A stretch of DNA of 64,000 nt, from the IMG/VR virus record IMGVR_UViG_3300037628_000643, positions 1-64,000 of that record. One strand, given 5' to 3'. The position numbers and the translations under genes were made by a program. Below the pieces are notes generated by a model, which did not search any database, had not been told where the DNA came from, and saw nothing but the letters and a program-made list of their open reading frames with translations. Below, piece after piece: positions 14,309-21,994 of this stretch. The stretch comes from a virus. The first letter of the stretch is position 1; each line of letters begins with the position of its first letter.

Positions 14309-15202
14309 ATGATATTTGACACGCAAAAGCAAGCAAACTCTTTTGTTAAAGATCAACTTCACTATTTTGATTCAAAAGAAGATGTTATCAATGAGTACAA
14401 CTTACACTCTTTTGTTTCTAATATCAACCTGTCAGATACAAATATAGAGTACCGACATTGTCATTTTGTGATAGATTTACTGGTGTCAAATCATGGCGTA
14501 GTTAAAGACCGTGACGGAAGTCCCATTATGCCGTTCACTAATGACGGATGCCAGTGGATTAAACTCAAAGATGATAATGGTACGTGGAAAAAAAGAAAAG
14601 TGTCAACATTAATGGTCGGGGCATTCTCCAGCGGAGAGGCGAAGAGATCATCGTATAGATCACCATATAAGGTGAATACTTTATCAAATATCAACTATAG
14701 TTTGACCTTCTCACCCAATACGGTGATAAAAAGATTCGAATTTGAAAGCCAAGATGAGCTTGATGGGCTTTTATTCTCACACGATATTGCAAGCATAGCT
14801 GATGTTATGGAACACTTCAAAATATCCTTTGACGGGTATAAAGCCATGACTGGGCATTATTCGTGCAAAACAGGAGGTAGCGACACAAGTATTGTAACAG
14901 CTGAACATTTATTTAATGGTGTTAGATATAAAGTAAACAATTATGGGCTCATAAAGCAGTATGTTGGTGGAAAATGGATTAAAATAAGAAAACCATTTAT
15001 TAAAAAGGGAAGGCTGATCTTTAGGGTCTTAACAGATAATAGTGTGCGTGAGGTCGGTGTTGCAGCATTAATAGCCAGAGCATTTGGATGTAAACATGGT
15101 CGAATTATAGCGACTTGTATCGACGGAAACCCCTATAACGTGTGTCTTCGTAATTTATATTGGAAAGGATGTGGACACAAGCGATATTTTGACGTAAAAT
15201 AA
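14309..15202 (+). CDS. Tandem degenerate HNH/NUMOD-like DNA-binding protein, 297 aa
   Basis: Two halves resemble phage HNH proteins. VSNHGVVKDRDGSPIMP at about 54-70 leads to KRKVSTLMVGAF; VNNYGLIKQYVGGKWIKI at about 209-226 leads to VAALIARAFGCKHGRIIA and then CIDGNPYNVCLRNLYW. In active HNH enzymes the last motif reads HIDGNxxNNxxxNLxW; here Cys replaces the His, so cleavage is doubtful. The protein may be a domesticated homing endonuclease now used as a DNA-binding regulator, which would fit its place beside the divergent control region. An active enzyme with an unusual site is not excluded. Confidence 0.6.
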   Translation: MIFDTQKQANSFVKDQLHYFDSKEDVINEYNLHSFVSNINLSDTNIEYRHCHFVIDLLVSNHGVVKDRDGSPIMPFTNDGCQWIKLKDDNGTWKKRKVSTLMVGAFSSGEAKRSSYRSPYKVNTLSNINYSLTFSPNTVIKRFEFESQDELDGLLFSHDIASIADVMEHFKISFDGYKAMTGHYSCKTGGSDTSIVTAEHLFNGVRYKVNNYGLIKQYVGGKWIKIRKPFIKKGRLIFRVLTDNSVREVGVAALIARAFGCKHGRIIATCIDGNPYNVCLRNLYWKGCGHKRYFDVK

Positions 15203-15224
15203 AAGTTTCCAATGGAGAAATAAT

Positions 15225-15569
15225 ATGATTGAAATTACAGAAGAGCACAATAAAGCATTTGAGAGCATGCTTAGATATACCTACTTGGCTTTAGGTCTCA
15301 AAGAGTGTAATCTTGAAAAGAATTATAAAGAGCATATAATTGGGCCTATTTTTGAAGAAATGAGCCATGTAGAAAAAAGAGCTAAAAATTTCGATGGCGA
15401 TATTATCTTGGAAACAATAACCCGTCTATGCGATTCTATAGCTGATGACCATACGAAGCGGAATGAACAATTTTCAAGGTTTGAGGTCGCAGCATCAATG
15501 ATAACAACCTATAATGGCGACAAGATGAAGGGGATTATATGGGGTGCAACAATATTTATTTCACAATAA
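15225..15569 (+). CDS. Hypothetical helical protein, 114 aa
   Basis: Starts MIEITEEHNK after AATGGAGAAATAAT. Predicted mostly helical (EHIIGPIFEEMSHVEKRAKN, ITRLCDSIADDHTKRNE). No catalytic motif or membrane span. It shares the rightward unit with its neighbours. A 14-base direct repeat GATATTTTGACGTA occurs just before (15183-15196) and just after it (15594-15607), hinting that the gene could have been inserted. Confidence 0.7.
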   Translation: MIEITEEHNKAFESMLRYTYLALGLKECNLEKNYKEHIIGPIFEEMSHVEKRAKNFDGDIILETITRLCDSIADDHTKRNEQFSRFEVAASMITTYNGDKMKGIIWGATIFISQ

Positions 15570-15635
15570 ACCTTGAAGTCACTGATATTTTGACGTATGA
15601 TTCATTCTCAATTCAACTAAAAAGGTAAATAAATT

Positions 15636-15851
15636 ATGTTTTCAATTAAATTCTTTAAAGATAATAACGAGAACACAGTGTCTGCGCCACATTACTCAAT
15701 CGAAAAATACGAGCATGGTGTCGGCATTACTGTGTATAAAAACTATTACGATGATGATGGTGTTGAAAGAATCGTTGGGGAGGATGATTACGATGTGTGT
15801 TTCATTGAAAATTCTGCTGGCAAGACTATAAATAGGATTAGTGCTAAGTAA
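15636..15851 (+). CDS. Hypothetical acidic protein, 71 aa
   Basis: Starts MFSIKFFKDN after AAAAGGTAAATAAATT. Alternating strands with acidic loops (YDDDGVERIVGEDDYD). Last gene of the short rightward unit, ending just before a strong hairpin. Confidence 0.65.
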   Translation: MFSIKFFKDNNENTVSAPHYSIEKYEHGVGITVYKNYYDDDGVERIVGEDDYDVCFIENSAGKTINRISAK

Positions 15852-15873
15852 AGCTAGTTAAAGTGAAAGAAAG

Positions 15874-15908
15874 TGCTCATTAACGGCGATATATGCCGTT
15901 AATGAGCA
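15874..15908. terminator. Hairpin between convergent operons
   Basis: A perfect 14-bp stem (TGCTCATTAACGGC against its complement) closes a 7-base loop. It lies between the converging genes ending at 15851 and 15921. On the minus strand a T-rich stretch follows (CTTTCTTTC); on the plus strand GAAAAG follows. It probably terminates both transcripts, more clearly leftward. Confidence 0.65.
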
Positions 15909-15920
15909 GAAAAGTGCACG

Positions 15921-16205
15921 CTATACCCACTCTTCTTTCGCGTATGTCTTTTCAATTGAGGATATACGCTCAGGTTCATCAGTAAGTAATTTGTGCCTAA
16001 AAACATTTATAACGCTTTGTGTACCGTACTCACTCATAGGCTCAAGATCCCTAAGTATATGTCCACCACTATCTATCTGTGCTCCTACCCATGAATTAAG
16101 GTTTGAATGGTGCTTAAGATTGTCTCTTTCTTTATCAGAAGTGAAAACAAGCTTGACACCGACTGACAACATCCATATGCCGAACTTTCTTTTGAGTTGT
16201 CTCAT
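15921..16205 (-). CDS. Hypothetical protein, 94 aa
   Basis: Starts MRQLKRKFGI. An N-terminal basic segment with IWMLSVGVKLVF could be a short membrane-associated helix. The rest is polar, with a helix SVINVFRHKLL. Last gene of the second minus-strand operon. Not recognised. Confidence 0.65.
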   Translation of the reverse strand: MRQLKRKFGIWMLSVGVKLVFTSDKERDNLKHHSNLNSWVGAQIDSGGHILRDLEPMSEYGTQSVINVFRHKLLTDEPERISSIEKTYAKEEWV

Positions 16206-16600
16206 GACTTAAACCCATAATTCAACACCCTTGCAGTCCGATGTAAATCTTCATCTACATAAGCAATGCCACCATTGCCTCTCACCAAATCACACACCGC
16301 CTGAAGACTCTTTAGTTGTGCAGCACCGAATCCGTCAGGGATAATATGCAGGATAGTTACTTTCCCTTTAGTGTTGCTCGACTGAACAGCTTCTGCAATA
16401 GAATAGGCGCCAATCATAGCTGATGTAATGACATAAAGATGAATATTGCACTTGTTTTCTTTTTCGTTATTCTCAATTGCAATACACTTACTCGTCCAAG
16501 CATAGACAACAGGATTGAAATAATCGACCTGAATGACTTTGATTAGTTCTTCGCGCCAAGTGGTTTCACAGCAGGTTCCCCCTAAAAATATTCTGTTCAT
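16202..16600 (-). CDS. Nucleoside 2-deoxyribosyltransferase-like protein, 132 aa
   Basis: The start IFLGGTCCETTWREELI and FNPVV at residues 30-34, then LYVITSAMIGAYSIAEAVQSS at about 55-74, match the Nuc_deoxyri_tr2-type family. In that family the Rossmann-like fold binds a nucleoside, and the conserved Glu of the S-I-A-E motif is the usual catalytic position. Related folds act on nucleosides or nucleotide cofactors; the substrate here is not known. Coupled by four-base overlaps to both neighbours. Confidence 0.7.
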   Translation of the reverse strand: MNRIFLGGTCCETTWREELIKVIQVDYFNPVVYAWTSKCIAIENNEKENKCNIHLYVITSAMIGAYSIAEAVQSSNTKGKVTILHIIPDGFGAAQLKSLQAVCDLVRGNGGIAYVDEDLHRTARVLNYGFKS

Positions 16601-16824
16601 AATTTTTCAACCCTTATCCTGTATTCTGGAGTTCCATCCGGCTTGGATATCAAAATATCTTCACCGTGTTTATTTTTAAAATGTTCTGCATGTTGAGCAA
16701 CAGCAACCAATGCTTCAATAGTTACATCTCTCTTCTTTGCTCCCCAAGTTCTCCCGTCTTTCAGTACATTTCCGCAAAATATTGCCCCAGTTAACGGGCT
16801 CATTGCTATGTGTAAATCGCTCAT
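16597..16824 (-). CDS. Conserved small phage protein, 75 aa
   Basis: IAMSPLTGAIFCGNVLKDG, WGAKKRDVTIEALVAVAQH and the ending PEYRIRVEKL match a small family common in phages (I believe DUF7446, name not verified). It lies next to the deoxyribosyltransferase-like gene. No function known. Confidence 0.7.
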   Translation of the reverse strand: MSDLHIAMSPLTGAIFCGNVLKDGRTWGAKKRDVTIEALVAVAQHAEHFKNKHGEDILISKPDGTPEYRIRVEKL

Positions 16825-16851
16825 AGTCTTTCTCCTGTTTTATTAATCGCA

Positions 16852-17229
16852 TTAATCATCCAAAGCATCCTCTCTGATAAATTCAATTGCAGTACTGACT
16901 CCACAATCTCCGTCCCATCCGAAGCTCCAGTTCTCTACAGTGGTAGCCATTTCGTTTATTGCTAATCTTAATTTATCGTTTTCATTTTTTAGTGATTCAT
17001 TTTGAGACTTGTTACGCAACACCTGACCAAACAAGTGGCAGTTCCACCCTTGAGATTCAGACTTTGCGAATATTTCTCTCGCTTGATCTTCGTCATTGAT
17101 AATTACATTCTCACGATCTTGATCCTCAAAGACCAAAATCCAATATCGATCTTGAGTCACTCCGTCGCTAACTGGAGCACATAGTTCGCCCTTACCAGTA
17201 TTGGCTGGATCTAAAGGCATGTCTTTCAT
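16852..17229 (-). CDS. Hypothetical protein, 125 aa
   Basis: Beta-like N-terminal half (RYWILVFEDQDRENVI), then a helix with heptads (NESLKNENDKLRLAINEMAT), then WSFGWDGDCG. This layout resembles phage early proteins that pair a coiled coil with small domains. It overlaps the upstream stop by four bases. Confidence 0.65.
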   Translation of the reverse strand: MKDMPLDPANTGKGELCAPVSDGVTQDRYWILVFEDQDRENVIINDEDQAREIFAKSESQGWNCHLFGQVLRNKSQNESLKNENDKLRLAINEMATTVENWSFGWDGDCGVSTAIEFIREDALDD

Positions 17230-17573
17230 GATATTCCCTCCGACTTTCTATATTTAGCATCATAAAATGCATCTGTTCTCTGTTCCAGCTTTTGCTTCCA
17301 TTGTTCTGCATCACCAAAGTTTCGTTCGTTTTCACTCTCAAAGAAGCCAGATGCACAATAGGCTATCTCTTCAAGTTTTTTATTTTGCTCGGTATGAAGC
17401 TCGTTAGCGACTATCAGAATAGCTTCACGGTTTTTTGCCATATTGGTAGCCTCTTCCCACGCCAAAAATGCAACCTTCTTCTTTGTGCCCCACGAGTTCT
17501 GGTCTCTGTCTAATTCAGCATACATAGGGTTTCCATAATTCACTCGCAGCCAGTATTCTTCAAAATCTTTCAT
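17226..17573 (-). CDS. Hypothetical protein, 115 aa
   Basis: Trp-rich start (MKDFEEYWLRVNYGNPMYAE), then VAFLAWEEATNMAKN and a helical C-terminus with FGDAEQWKQKLEQ. AFLAWEEA-like segments occur in many phage hypothetical proteins. Function unknown. Confidence 0.65.
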   Translation of the reverse strand: MKDFEEYWLRVNYGNPMYAELDRDQNSWGTKKKVAFLAWEEATNMAKNREAILIVANELHTEQNKKLEEIAYCASGFFESENERNFGDAEQWKQKLEQRTDAFYDAKYRKSEGIS

Positions 17574-17584
17574 AGTTTCTCCTA

Positions 17585-17740
17585 TTAATATTCTATTTCA
17601 ACCCAAAACTTCCATATATGAAGACAATAGTGATGTCCGTCATAATAGAAATAAGCAAAGTCAAATTGAGGCTTGCCTTCCCACTGTTCAAATCCACAAG
17701 ACCATTTACCGTAACGCATTGCTCGTATAAAAAATTTCAT
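17585..17740 (-). CDS. 51-residue aromatic-rich early protein
   Basis: Fills the gap between two genes; starts MKFFIRAMRY after AATAGGATC. Many Phe, Tyr and Trp and the segment FYYDGHHYCLHIW suggest a compact strand fold. Expression is inferred from position and ribosome site only. Confidence 0.6.
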   Translation of the reverse strand: MKFFIRAMRYGKWSCGFEQWEGKPQFDFAYFYYDGHHYCLHIWKFWVEIEY

Positions 17741-17763
17741 GATCCTATTCCGTTAATTGTTGA

Positions 17764-17985
17764 TTATTGATCTGTGTCAATTAATTCCTGTTCCTTCGAT
17801 TCAAGAATGTAGTCAACGAAGATCATTTTTAATTCAGCTATTTCCATTTTTACTTCTGCGTAGGCTTCTTTACTTATTTCCTTTTGCCCATACTGGTATT
17901 TCATATCAACTCTTTCAAGTCGATCATTAATCATCTTCATAACTAATGAAGCTTTAACTTTGTGATCCATTAAATTGCTGCTCAT
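17764..17985 (-). CDS. Hypothetical helical protein, 73 aa
   Basis: I prefer the ATG at 17985 (MSSNLMDHKV) since AGGAGAGATGAAT gives better spacing than for the ATG six bases earlier. Helical throughout with charged heptads (MKMINDRLERVDMKYQYGQK). Not recognised. Confidence 0.6.
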   Translation of the reverse strand: MSSNLMDHKVKASLVMKMINDRLERVDMKYQYGQKEISKEAYAEVKMEIAELKMIFVDYILESKEQELIDTDQ

Positions 17986-17987
17986 AT

Positions 17988-18227
17988 TCATCTCTCCTGT
18001 AGCTCAGAATTAAGGGCTTTTTTCATCTTTTTAATCCGTTCAAGATACGGATCAAGTTCTTCAATTGATATTAATTCATCAATTGGAATCGCATCAATTT
18101 CGTCATGGTTCTTTGCGTAGTTTTTGGCATATTTTTTAGTGTAAATTTCAGCCATTAAAACCCTATTCACATACCCACAATTATCATGCGCGTAATACAT
18201 TCCATTCTTTTTTAATACATACAACAT
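17988..18227 (-). CDS. Hypothetical protein, 79 aa
   Basis: Starts MLYVLKKNGMYYAHDNCGYV after AGGAGAAAACG: a beta start, then helices with many Lys and Glu. Similar small phage proteins begin with the same beta-hairpin and Y-Y-A-x-D. Function unknown. Confidence 0.65.
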   Translation of the reverse strand: MLYVLKKNGMYYAHDNCGYVNRVLMAEIYTKKYAKNYAKNHDEIDAIPIDELISIEELDPYLERIKKMKKALNSELQER

Positions 18228-18266
18228 CGTTTTCTCCTATAATTAAGAAGCCCACGAAGGGCAATG

Positions 18267-18458
18267 CTATTGATTTTTAGGCCATATAAGCGCGTCAGCT
18301 TTTCCGGTGAATACCATCCACGCACACTTGATTCTGTGCTTAAATGAGAAGTATCCAAAAGGTCTTGCTATTACCCATTCGCCGCCTAGTCTAACTTGCG
18401 TTTCTTTAGCTGTGCTAATTAATTCACATGCTCCGAAAATGCTTGGTGCTTTTTTCAT
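18267..18458 (-). CDS. Conserved small phage protein, 63 aa
   Basis: GGEWVIARPFGYFSFKHRIK and AWMVFTGKADALIWP match a family frequent in phages (pattern G-G-x-W-V-x-ARP ... VF-x-GKADA). Probably a small beta-plus-alpha fold. Function unknown. Confidence 0.7.
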   Translation of the reverse strand: MKKAPSIFGACELISTAKETQVRLGGEWVIARPFGYFSFKHRIKCAWMVFTGKADALIWPKNQ

Positions 18459-18478
18459 TGCTATCTGCCTCTCTGTTA

Positions 18479-18712
18479 TTATGATATCTCATTAACCTGC
18501 TTTAACTGATCTAATGTCGCTCCACCAGAGACACAAACACATCCTTGGATATACCCAAGCCATCTATGGGCTTTTTCTCCTGATACCTCATCGGTAATGA
18601 TCTTATCTACCATATCGTACATATGATTTTTGCCGAAAGACTGGTTCATATCCGGTAAATCTGAGTTATCTATGTGTTTGACCATGTTCATTGCTGCTAT
18701 TTTGATGTTCAT
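18479..18712 (-). CDS. Hypothetical protein, 77 aa
   Basis: Starts MNIKIAAMNM after GAGGGAGAAAAC. Helical; ends with a small residue stretch (QGCVCVSGGATLDQLKQV). Overlaps the upstream stop by four bases. Not recognised. Confidence 0.65.
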   Translation of the reverse strand: MNIKIAAMNMVKHIDNSDLPDMNQSFGKNHMYDMVDKIITDEVSGEKAHRWLGYIQGCVCVSGGATLDQLKQVNEIS

Positions 18713-18900
18713 GTTTTCTCCCTCTCAAGCTTCCGAAACTCTTTTATCTTGTCATCTCTATCACTTTCTTTATCGAAAAGACAGGGTTCACCATTCTCTG
18801 CTACGTGGTGCCACACACCAGTAATCCCATGCCTAGCCTGTATTCCGAATTTTTGTACATATTTTTCTTTATCGAACCATTCGTGTTTTCTGAATTTCAT
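18709..18900 (-). CDS. Hypothetical basic protein, 63 aa
   Basis: Starts MKFRKHEWFD after TAGGAGAAAATC. The centre GITGVWHHVAENGEPCLFD looks like a beta-hairpin; the last 20 residues are a charged helix. Function unknown. Confidence 0.65.
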   Translation of the reverse strand: MKFRKHEWFDKEKYVQKFGIQARHGITGVWHHVAENGEPCLFDKESDRDDKIKEFRKLEREKT

Positions 18901-18914
18901 GATTTTCTCCTAAA

Positions 18915-19187
18915 TTATTCATAATCACCAACTTTCCTTGCATCCATATCAACTTCAACATTGATTTCGACTTTTATATCGAACTCAAACTCTTTATCGC
19001 AGTGGTCACACTCTCGATACTCAGACTCCTTCTTATTTATAGTTGGATAGCTTAAGTATTGGCTTTCGAAGTCAATTGGATTGACCTTGCCGCAATGCGG
19101 ACATTGAATATCAAACTTAGTAGGCAAGTAAAACCGCTTTATTTCAAGTTCGAATTTACCTTTTGCTTTAATTTTTTTAACAGTCAT
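18915..19187 (-). CDS. Zinc-ribbon protein, 90 aa
   Basis: CPHCGKVNP near residue 29 and CDHCDKEFEF near residue 59 form a Cys4 zinc ribbon. A basic N-terminus (MTVKKIKAKGKFELEIKRF) precedes it. The start follows AAGAGGAGTGAGAA. Coupled by four bases to the Lar-like gene upstream, suggesting joint function. Confidence 0.7.
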   Translation of the reverse strand: MTVKKIKAKGKFELEIKRFYLPTKFDIQCPHCGKVNPIDFESQYLSYPTINKKESEYRECDHCDKEFEFDIKVEINVEVDMDARKVGDYE

Positions 19188-19477
19188 TTCTCACTCCTCT
19201 TATCCCACAAATTAACAATATCTTTTCTCAAAGAATTCTCATGTGCCGCATATATCTCTTCTTCTTTAGCTCTTAAATCTGGATCGAGCCTAAAGTCATA
19301 TGCGGCATAATTACTAAATTCAGAAAACGTATCTACACGAATCTTTTTTGTAGAAGCACCACAAGAAGTGCACTCAACACTCAGATGCCTTGACCTCCAT
19401 ATGTGAGTACCGTCTGTCGTGAAATCAAACTCTTCACGAAGTACGGCTTTCGAGCTGCAGTGCGGACATTTTTTCAT
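19184..19477 (-). CDS. Lar-like zinc protein, 97 aa
   Basis: KKCPHCSSKAVLREEF at the N-terminus and VECTSCGASTKKIRV at about 34-48 give two CxxC knuckles, and the end reads KDIVNLWDKRSEK. Lar-type restriction-alleviation proteins share this plan (CPFCG ... C-x-x-CGA-x-T ... I-x-x-WN-x-R). Anti-restriction is therefore a fair hypothesis, but Lar-like zinc proteins are diverse and this one is longer, so the function is unproven. Confidence 0.5.
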   Translation of the reverse strand: MKKCPHCSSKAVLREEFDFTTDGTHIWRSRHLSVECTSCGASTKKIRVDTFSEFSNYAAYDFRLDPDLRAKEEEIYAAHENSLRKDIVNLWDKRSEK

Positions 19478-19507
19478 TTTTTCTCTCCTTGTGTTAGTTT
19501 GAATCAG

Positions 19508-19909
19508 TTATGTATCGACATCTTCTCCAAGGAAAACCATTGGCGCACCGTCTTTGTTGTATTCTACTGTGCACTCATTCATGATCCCGTTTTCACTTAT
19601 ATGTGTATAATTTCCATTGACAAATTCAAGTCCTTTTTCTGGGAGTAATGTATCGCCATATTCATCAATATCCTTTTCTTTAACCCTCATGATTTTTATT
19701 GTCACTTCCTTCGTTAGTCGCTCAACACCTCCTGAAGATGCAGTATACCAAGCGCAGCCTTTAACACCCTTACGACCAACTGAAATCTCATAGGCTCCAT
19801 CTCTCATGCAAACACCCAGTTGCTCCCCTTCAGCAGTCTCAAACAAAACACCGCTGAATGCCTCCTCTATAACTAGTTCGCATTTTTCGTTTGCTACGAT
19901 CTTCATCAT
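19508..19909 (-). CDS. Hypothetical protein, 133 aa
   Basis: Starts MMKIVANEKC after GAGTGAGGATTA. Long strands such as GVLFETAEGEQLGVCMRDG and ISVGRKGVKGCAWYT suggest a beta-sandwich. The C-terminus is acidic. Not recognised. Confidence 0.65.
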   Translation of the reverse strand: MMKIVANEKCELVIEEAFSGVLFETAEGEQLGVCMRDGAYEISVGRKGVKGCAWYTASSGGVERLTKEVTIKIMRVKEKDIDEYGDTLLPEKGLEFVNGNYTHISENGIMNECTVEYNKDGAPMVFLGEDVDT

Positions 19910-19919
19910 TAATCCTCAC

Positions 19920-20006
19920 TCAAAACAAAGCCCAGCCCAGAAGAATTCCGAGCACAAAGCAGAAAAAACAGACCAAACAAATTAGCCCGATTATAATTTT
20001 ACCCAT
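19920..20006 (-). CDS. 28-residue membrane microprotein
   Basis: MGKIIIGLICLVCFF and following residues form a single span with three Cys and the ending LLGWALF. The ATG overlaps the stop of the MazG-like gene (TAATG), so it is probably translationally coupled. Too short for routine gene calling; expression is inferred from the coupling. Confidence 0.5.
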   Translation of the reverse strand: MGKIIIGLICLVCFFCFVLGILLGWALF

Positions 20007-20458
20007 TACGTCTTTTTGCCACCGTCTTTTCTTCGGTTTTCAACCTTGTGGTCTTGTCTCTGTTTGTTGTATGCCATTTTCTCAACCAAGGCACCAGCGA
20101 CATCAAGATCATGTCCTCCACAATAATCAAAGATTCGAATTAGTGCGTCAGCCATTTCGACTTCTTCAGCTTTTCTGTGGGGTAGATGATCATCCATTGC
20201 GTTTTTTCTGACGCCCTCATACGCCTCAGATATCTCTGAGTGTATCAAAGTCATCATTTCACCCTTATTTCTATCCAATCTTTCTCCCGTATCAATATCA
20301 TGCCACCACTTAGCCTCTTCTGATGCCTTGAAACAAGTGTCTGATAATAACTGTACTGCATTTCTTACGTCTGTCATTGGTGTTTTATTGATTGGAAAGT
20401 TTTTAGCACTATCTGCTTTCTCTTTTGCGGTTCTACTGCAATCGTACATATTGATCAT
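20006..20458 (-). CDS. MazG-like nucleotide pyrophosphohydrolase, 150 aa
   Basis: Metal-binding Glu and Asp of the all-alpha NTP-pyrophosphohydrolase fold are visible: HSEISEAYEGVR at about 72-83, then KAEEVEMADALIRIFDYC at about 95-112. A conserved tail KMAYNKQRQDH follows. These enzymes hydrolyse dNTPs or (p)ppGpp-like nucleotides to the monophosphate. In phages, roles in dNTP pool control or starvation signalling are proposed; the substrate here cannot be read from the sequence. Confidence 0.8.
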   Translation of the reverse strand: MINMYDCSRTAKEKADSAKNFPINKTPMTDVRNAVQLLSDTCFKASEEAKWWHDIDTGERLDRNKGEMMTLIHSEISEAYEGVRKNAMDDHLPHRKAEEVEMADALIRIFDYCGGHDLDVAGALVEKMAYNKQRQDHKVENRRKDGGKKT

Positions 20459-20462
20459 AGTT

Positions 20463-20663
20463 CTATTCCTCTTTTTCCTTTACTGTTTCTGATAAATCAT
20501 GAATTGTTGAGCAATTTCTGCATGTTATGTATACTGCTGGCAATTGATAATCTCCATAATCATGCCCTTTTTCATGAATCTGAAAAAATAAGTCATCTGG
20601 CCTTTCATTAGTTGCTAAGCATCCGCAGTTGCCACAAATTACATGTAGTCTTGCGTTAACCAT
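20463..20663 (-). CDS. Zinc-ribbon protein, 66 aa
   Basis: I place the start at 20663 (MVNARLHVIC) after GAGGTAATA, overlapping the upstream stop. CGNCGC near residue 10 and CRNCSTIHD near residue 48 form the zinc site. Directly precedes the MazG-like gene. Function unknown. Confidence 0.65.
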   Translation of the reverse strand: MVNARLHVICGNCGCLATNERPDDLFFQIHEKGHDYGDYQLPAVYITCRNCSTIHDLSETVKEKEE

Positions 20664-20904
20664 TATTACCTCGCGCATCGTATCCATGTGTAAAAATTAA
20701 GAAGTACTCGCGTATGCTAATGTAGTCATACATTAGATTGTTATCCGAAAGAACTTCATCTTCAGCCATGCTAAACCATTCATCTATAAATGCTTGTGCA
20801 GCCTCAGTAGATGCGTCTGAGTTACTTATCCATGGGAAAGATATCTCTCGGATATCATCTTTAGTCAGGATTGAACCATCTTTTGCTATTACAGCTTCTA
20901 TCAT
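20656..20904 (-). CDS. Hypothetical protein, 82 aa
   Basis: Starts MIEAVIAKDG by TAATG overlap with the gene before it. Helical acidic middle (EAAQAFIDEWFSMAEDEVL) then IREYFLIFTHGYD. No family recognised. Confidence 0.65.
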   Translation of the reverse strand: MIEAVIAKDGSILTKDDIREISFPWISNSDASTEAAQAFIDEWFSMAEDEVLSDNNLMYDYISIREYFLIFTHGYDARGNNG

Positions 20905-21257
20905 TATTCGCTATCCTTCGGTTTAGATTCTCGTAGAAGCGGCCCTAAGCCTATAGCACCCTCATCCCAGTATTCTGAACAGTAGACCATATGATTATAG
21001 TGCATGATCGTTTCACCGTCGTCATCAAGCAGCCCTTGATCGCCATACAAACCCTTAATTGTCCATTCGCAATCCTCTGCTTCATCTCCAAGGATTTCTT
21101 CGTCTTGTTTTTCAGAAAGACAAATTCCTGCGAATTCTGCTAGCTCAGCTATTTGTTTTGATGTTAAAATCACCTCTTGCTTTGCTTCTAGACGCTTTAT
21201 CTCTGCCTCTAGACCAGAGACCGTTCCAATAGGATGCACCTCAAAATCGTCACTCAT
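20904..21257 (-). CDS. Hypothetical acidic protein, 117 aa
   Basis: Starts MSDDFEVHPI, eight bases after GGAG and overlapping the upstream stop; an ATG six bases earlier is possible. Contains a helix with EIKRLEAKQEVI and LAEFAGICLSEKQDEEIL. Very acidic. Function unknown. Confidence 0.65.
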   Translation of the reverse strand: MSDDFEVHPIGTVSGLEAEIKRLEAKQEVILTSKQIAELAEFAGICLSEKQDEEILGDEAEDCEWTIKGLYGDQGLLDDDGETIMHYNHMVYCSEYWDEGAIGLGPLLRESKPKDSE

Positions 21258-21550
21258 TTCCATTTCTCCATCTCAGTTCGAACATAAATCATACCAGCAA
21301 AATTCAGAATGTCAACCCAGTCTCCTTTGTCGAGATGATCTATGAGCATTTGCTTAAGATCTTCAATGGAGCATTGATCAGGGTCGTGCCAGCCTCCGTA
21401 GCCTTCTGCTCTTTTTTGTGCCAGTTTCTGGCTCATAACCATATAAACACGATTTAGCATTTCATCATCTGCTGCTTTATCTTGATTAACGCGCTCTCCT
21501 ACGTGTTTTTCAAACATTCGTAACCAATAAGGTTTCTCATTTTTTGTCAA
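21254..21550 (-). CDS. Hypothetical protein, TTG start, 98 aa
   Basis: The only start in frame with a ribosome site is TTG at 21550, after AGGAGAATAAT. Segments RMFEKHVGERVNQDKAADDE, GYGGWHDPDQC and GDWVDILNFAGMI are visible; the last resembles a family common in phages (W-x-D-I-x-N-F-x-M/A). Function unknown. Confidence 0.65.
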   Translation of the reverse strand: MTKNEKPYWLRMFEKHVGERVNQDKAADDEMLNRVYMVMSQKLAQKRAEGYGGWHDPDQCSIEDLKQMLIDHLDKGDWVDILNFAGMIYVRTEMEKWK

Positions 21551-21560
21551 AATTATTCTC

Positions 21561-21761
21561 CTATAAATATTTGTCGATATATCCTTGATATTTATCTATC
21601 ATCACTTGAATATCATAGATTTTATCGCTAATAACTTTATTTACATCTCTTTCATACTCAAGACCAACAAGTTCAACTTCGAGCAAATCTACAAGCAATA
21701 AGAGCTCGGAACCCTCGAAAACATGTGCAATATGTACGGGATCTTTCCATAAAGATCGCAT
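21561..21761 (-). CDS. Hypothetical helical protein, 66 aa
   Basis: The start is either GTG at 21767 (overlapping the previous TGA) or ATG at 21761; I prefer the ATG because GGAGGAGT is better spaced. Residues form one long charged helix with leucines (LLLLVDLLEVELVGLEYERD). Not recognised. Confidence 0.55.
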   Translation of the reverse strand: MRSLWKDPVHIAHVFEGSELLLLVDLLEVELVGLEYERDVNKVISDKIYDIQVMIDKYQGYIDKYL

Positions 21762-21763
21762 AC

Positions 21764-21994
21764 TCACACTCCTCCAAACTCTGTTGAAAAACCCTTTAGC
21801 GCATCCAATACAGTAAAGTTATAATAACTACCAAAATATTTAGACTTCACGCCTTGAACGCTTGCGTCTTTGAGATACATCTTTGCAGTACTAATGGCTT
21901 TTTGTGCGGAATGGCAATGAATACCTAAGCAATCAATATTGTAATACTCCGAAGAATCAAAGTCAGTCACTGCGATGAAAACTTTATGTGTCAT
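21764..21994 (-). CDS. Hypothetical protein, 76 aa
   Basis: Starts MTHKVFIAVT within the end of the upstream gene. Beta start (HKVFIAVTDF), helix AQKAISTAKMYLKDA, then strands. A ferredoxin-like arrangement is possible. Function unknown. Confidence 0.6.
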   Translation of the reverse strand: MTHKVFIAVTDFDSSEYYNIDCLGIHCHSAQKAISTAKMYLKDASVQGVKSKYFGSYYNFTVLDALKGFSTEFGGV

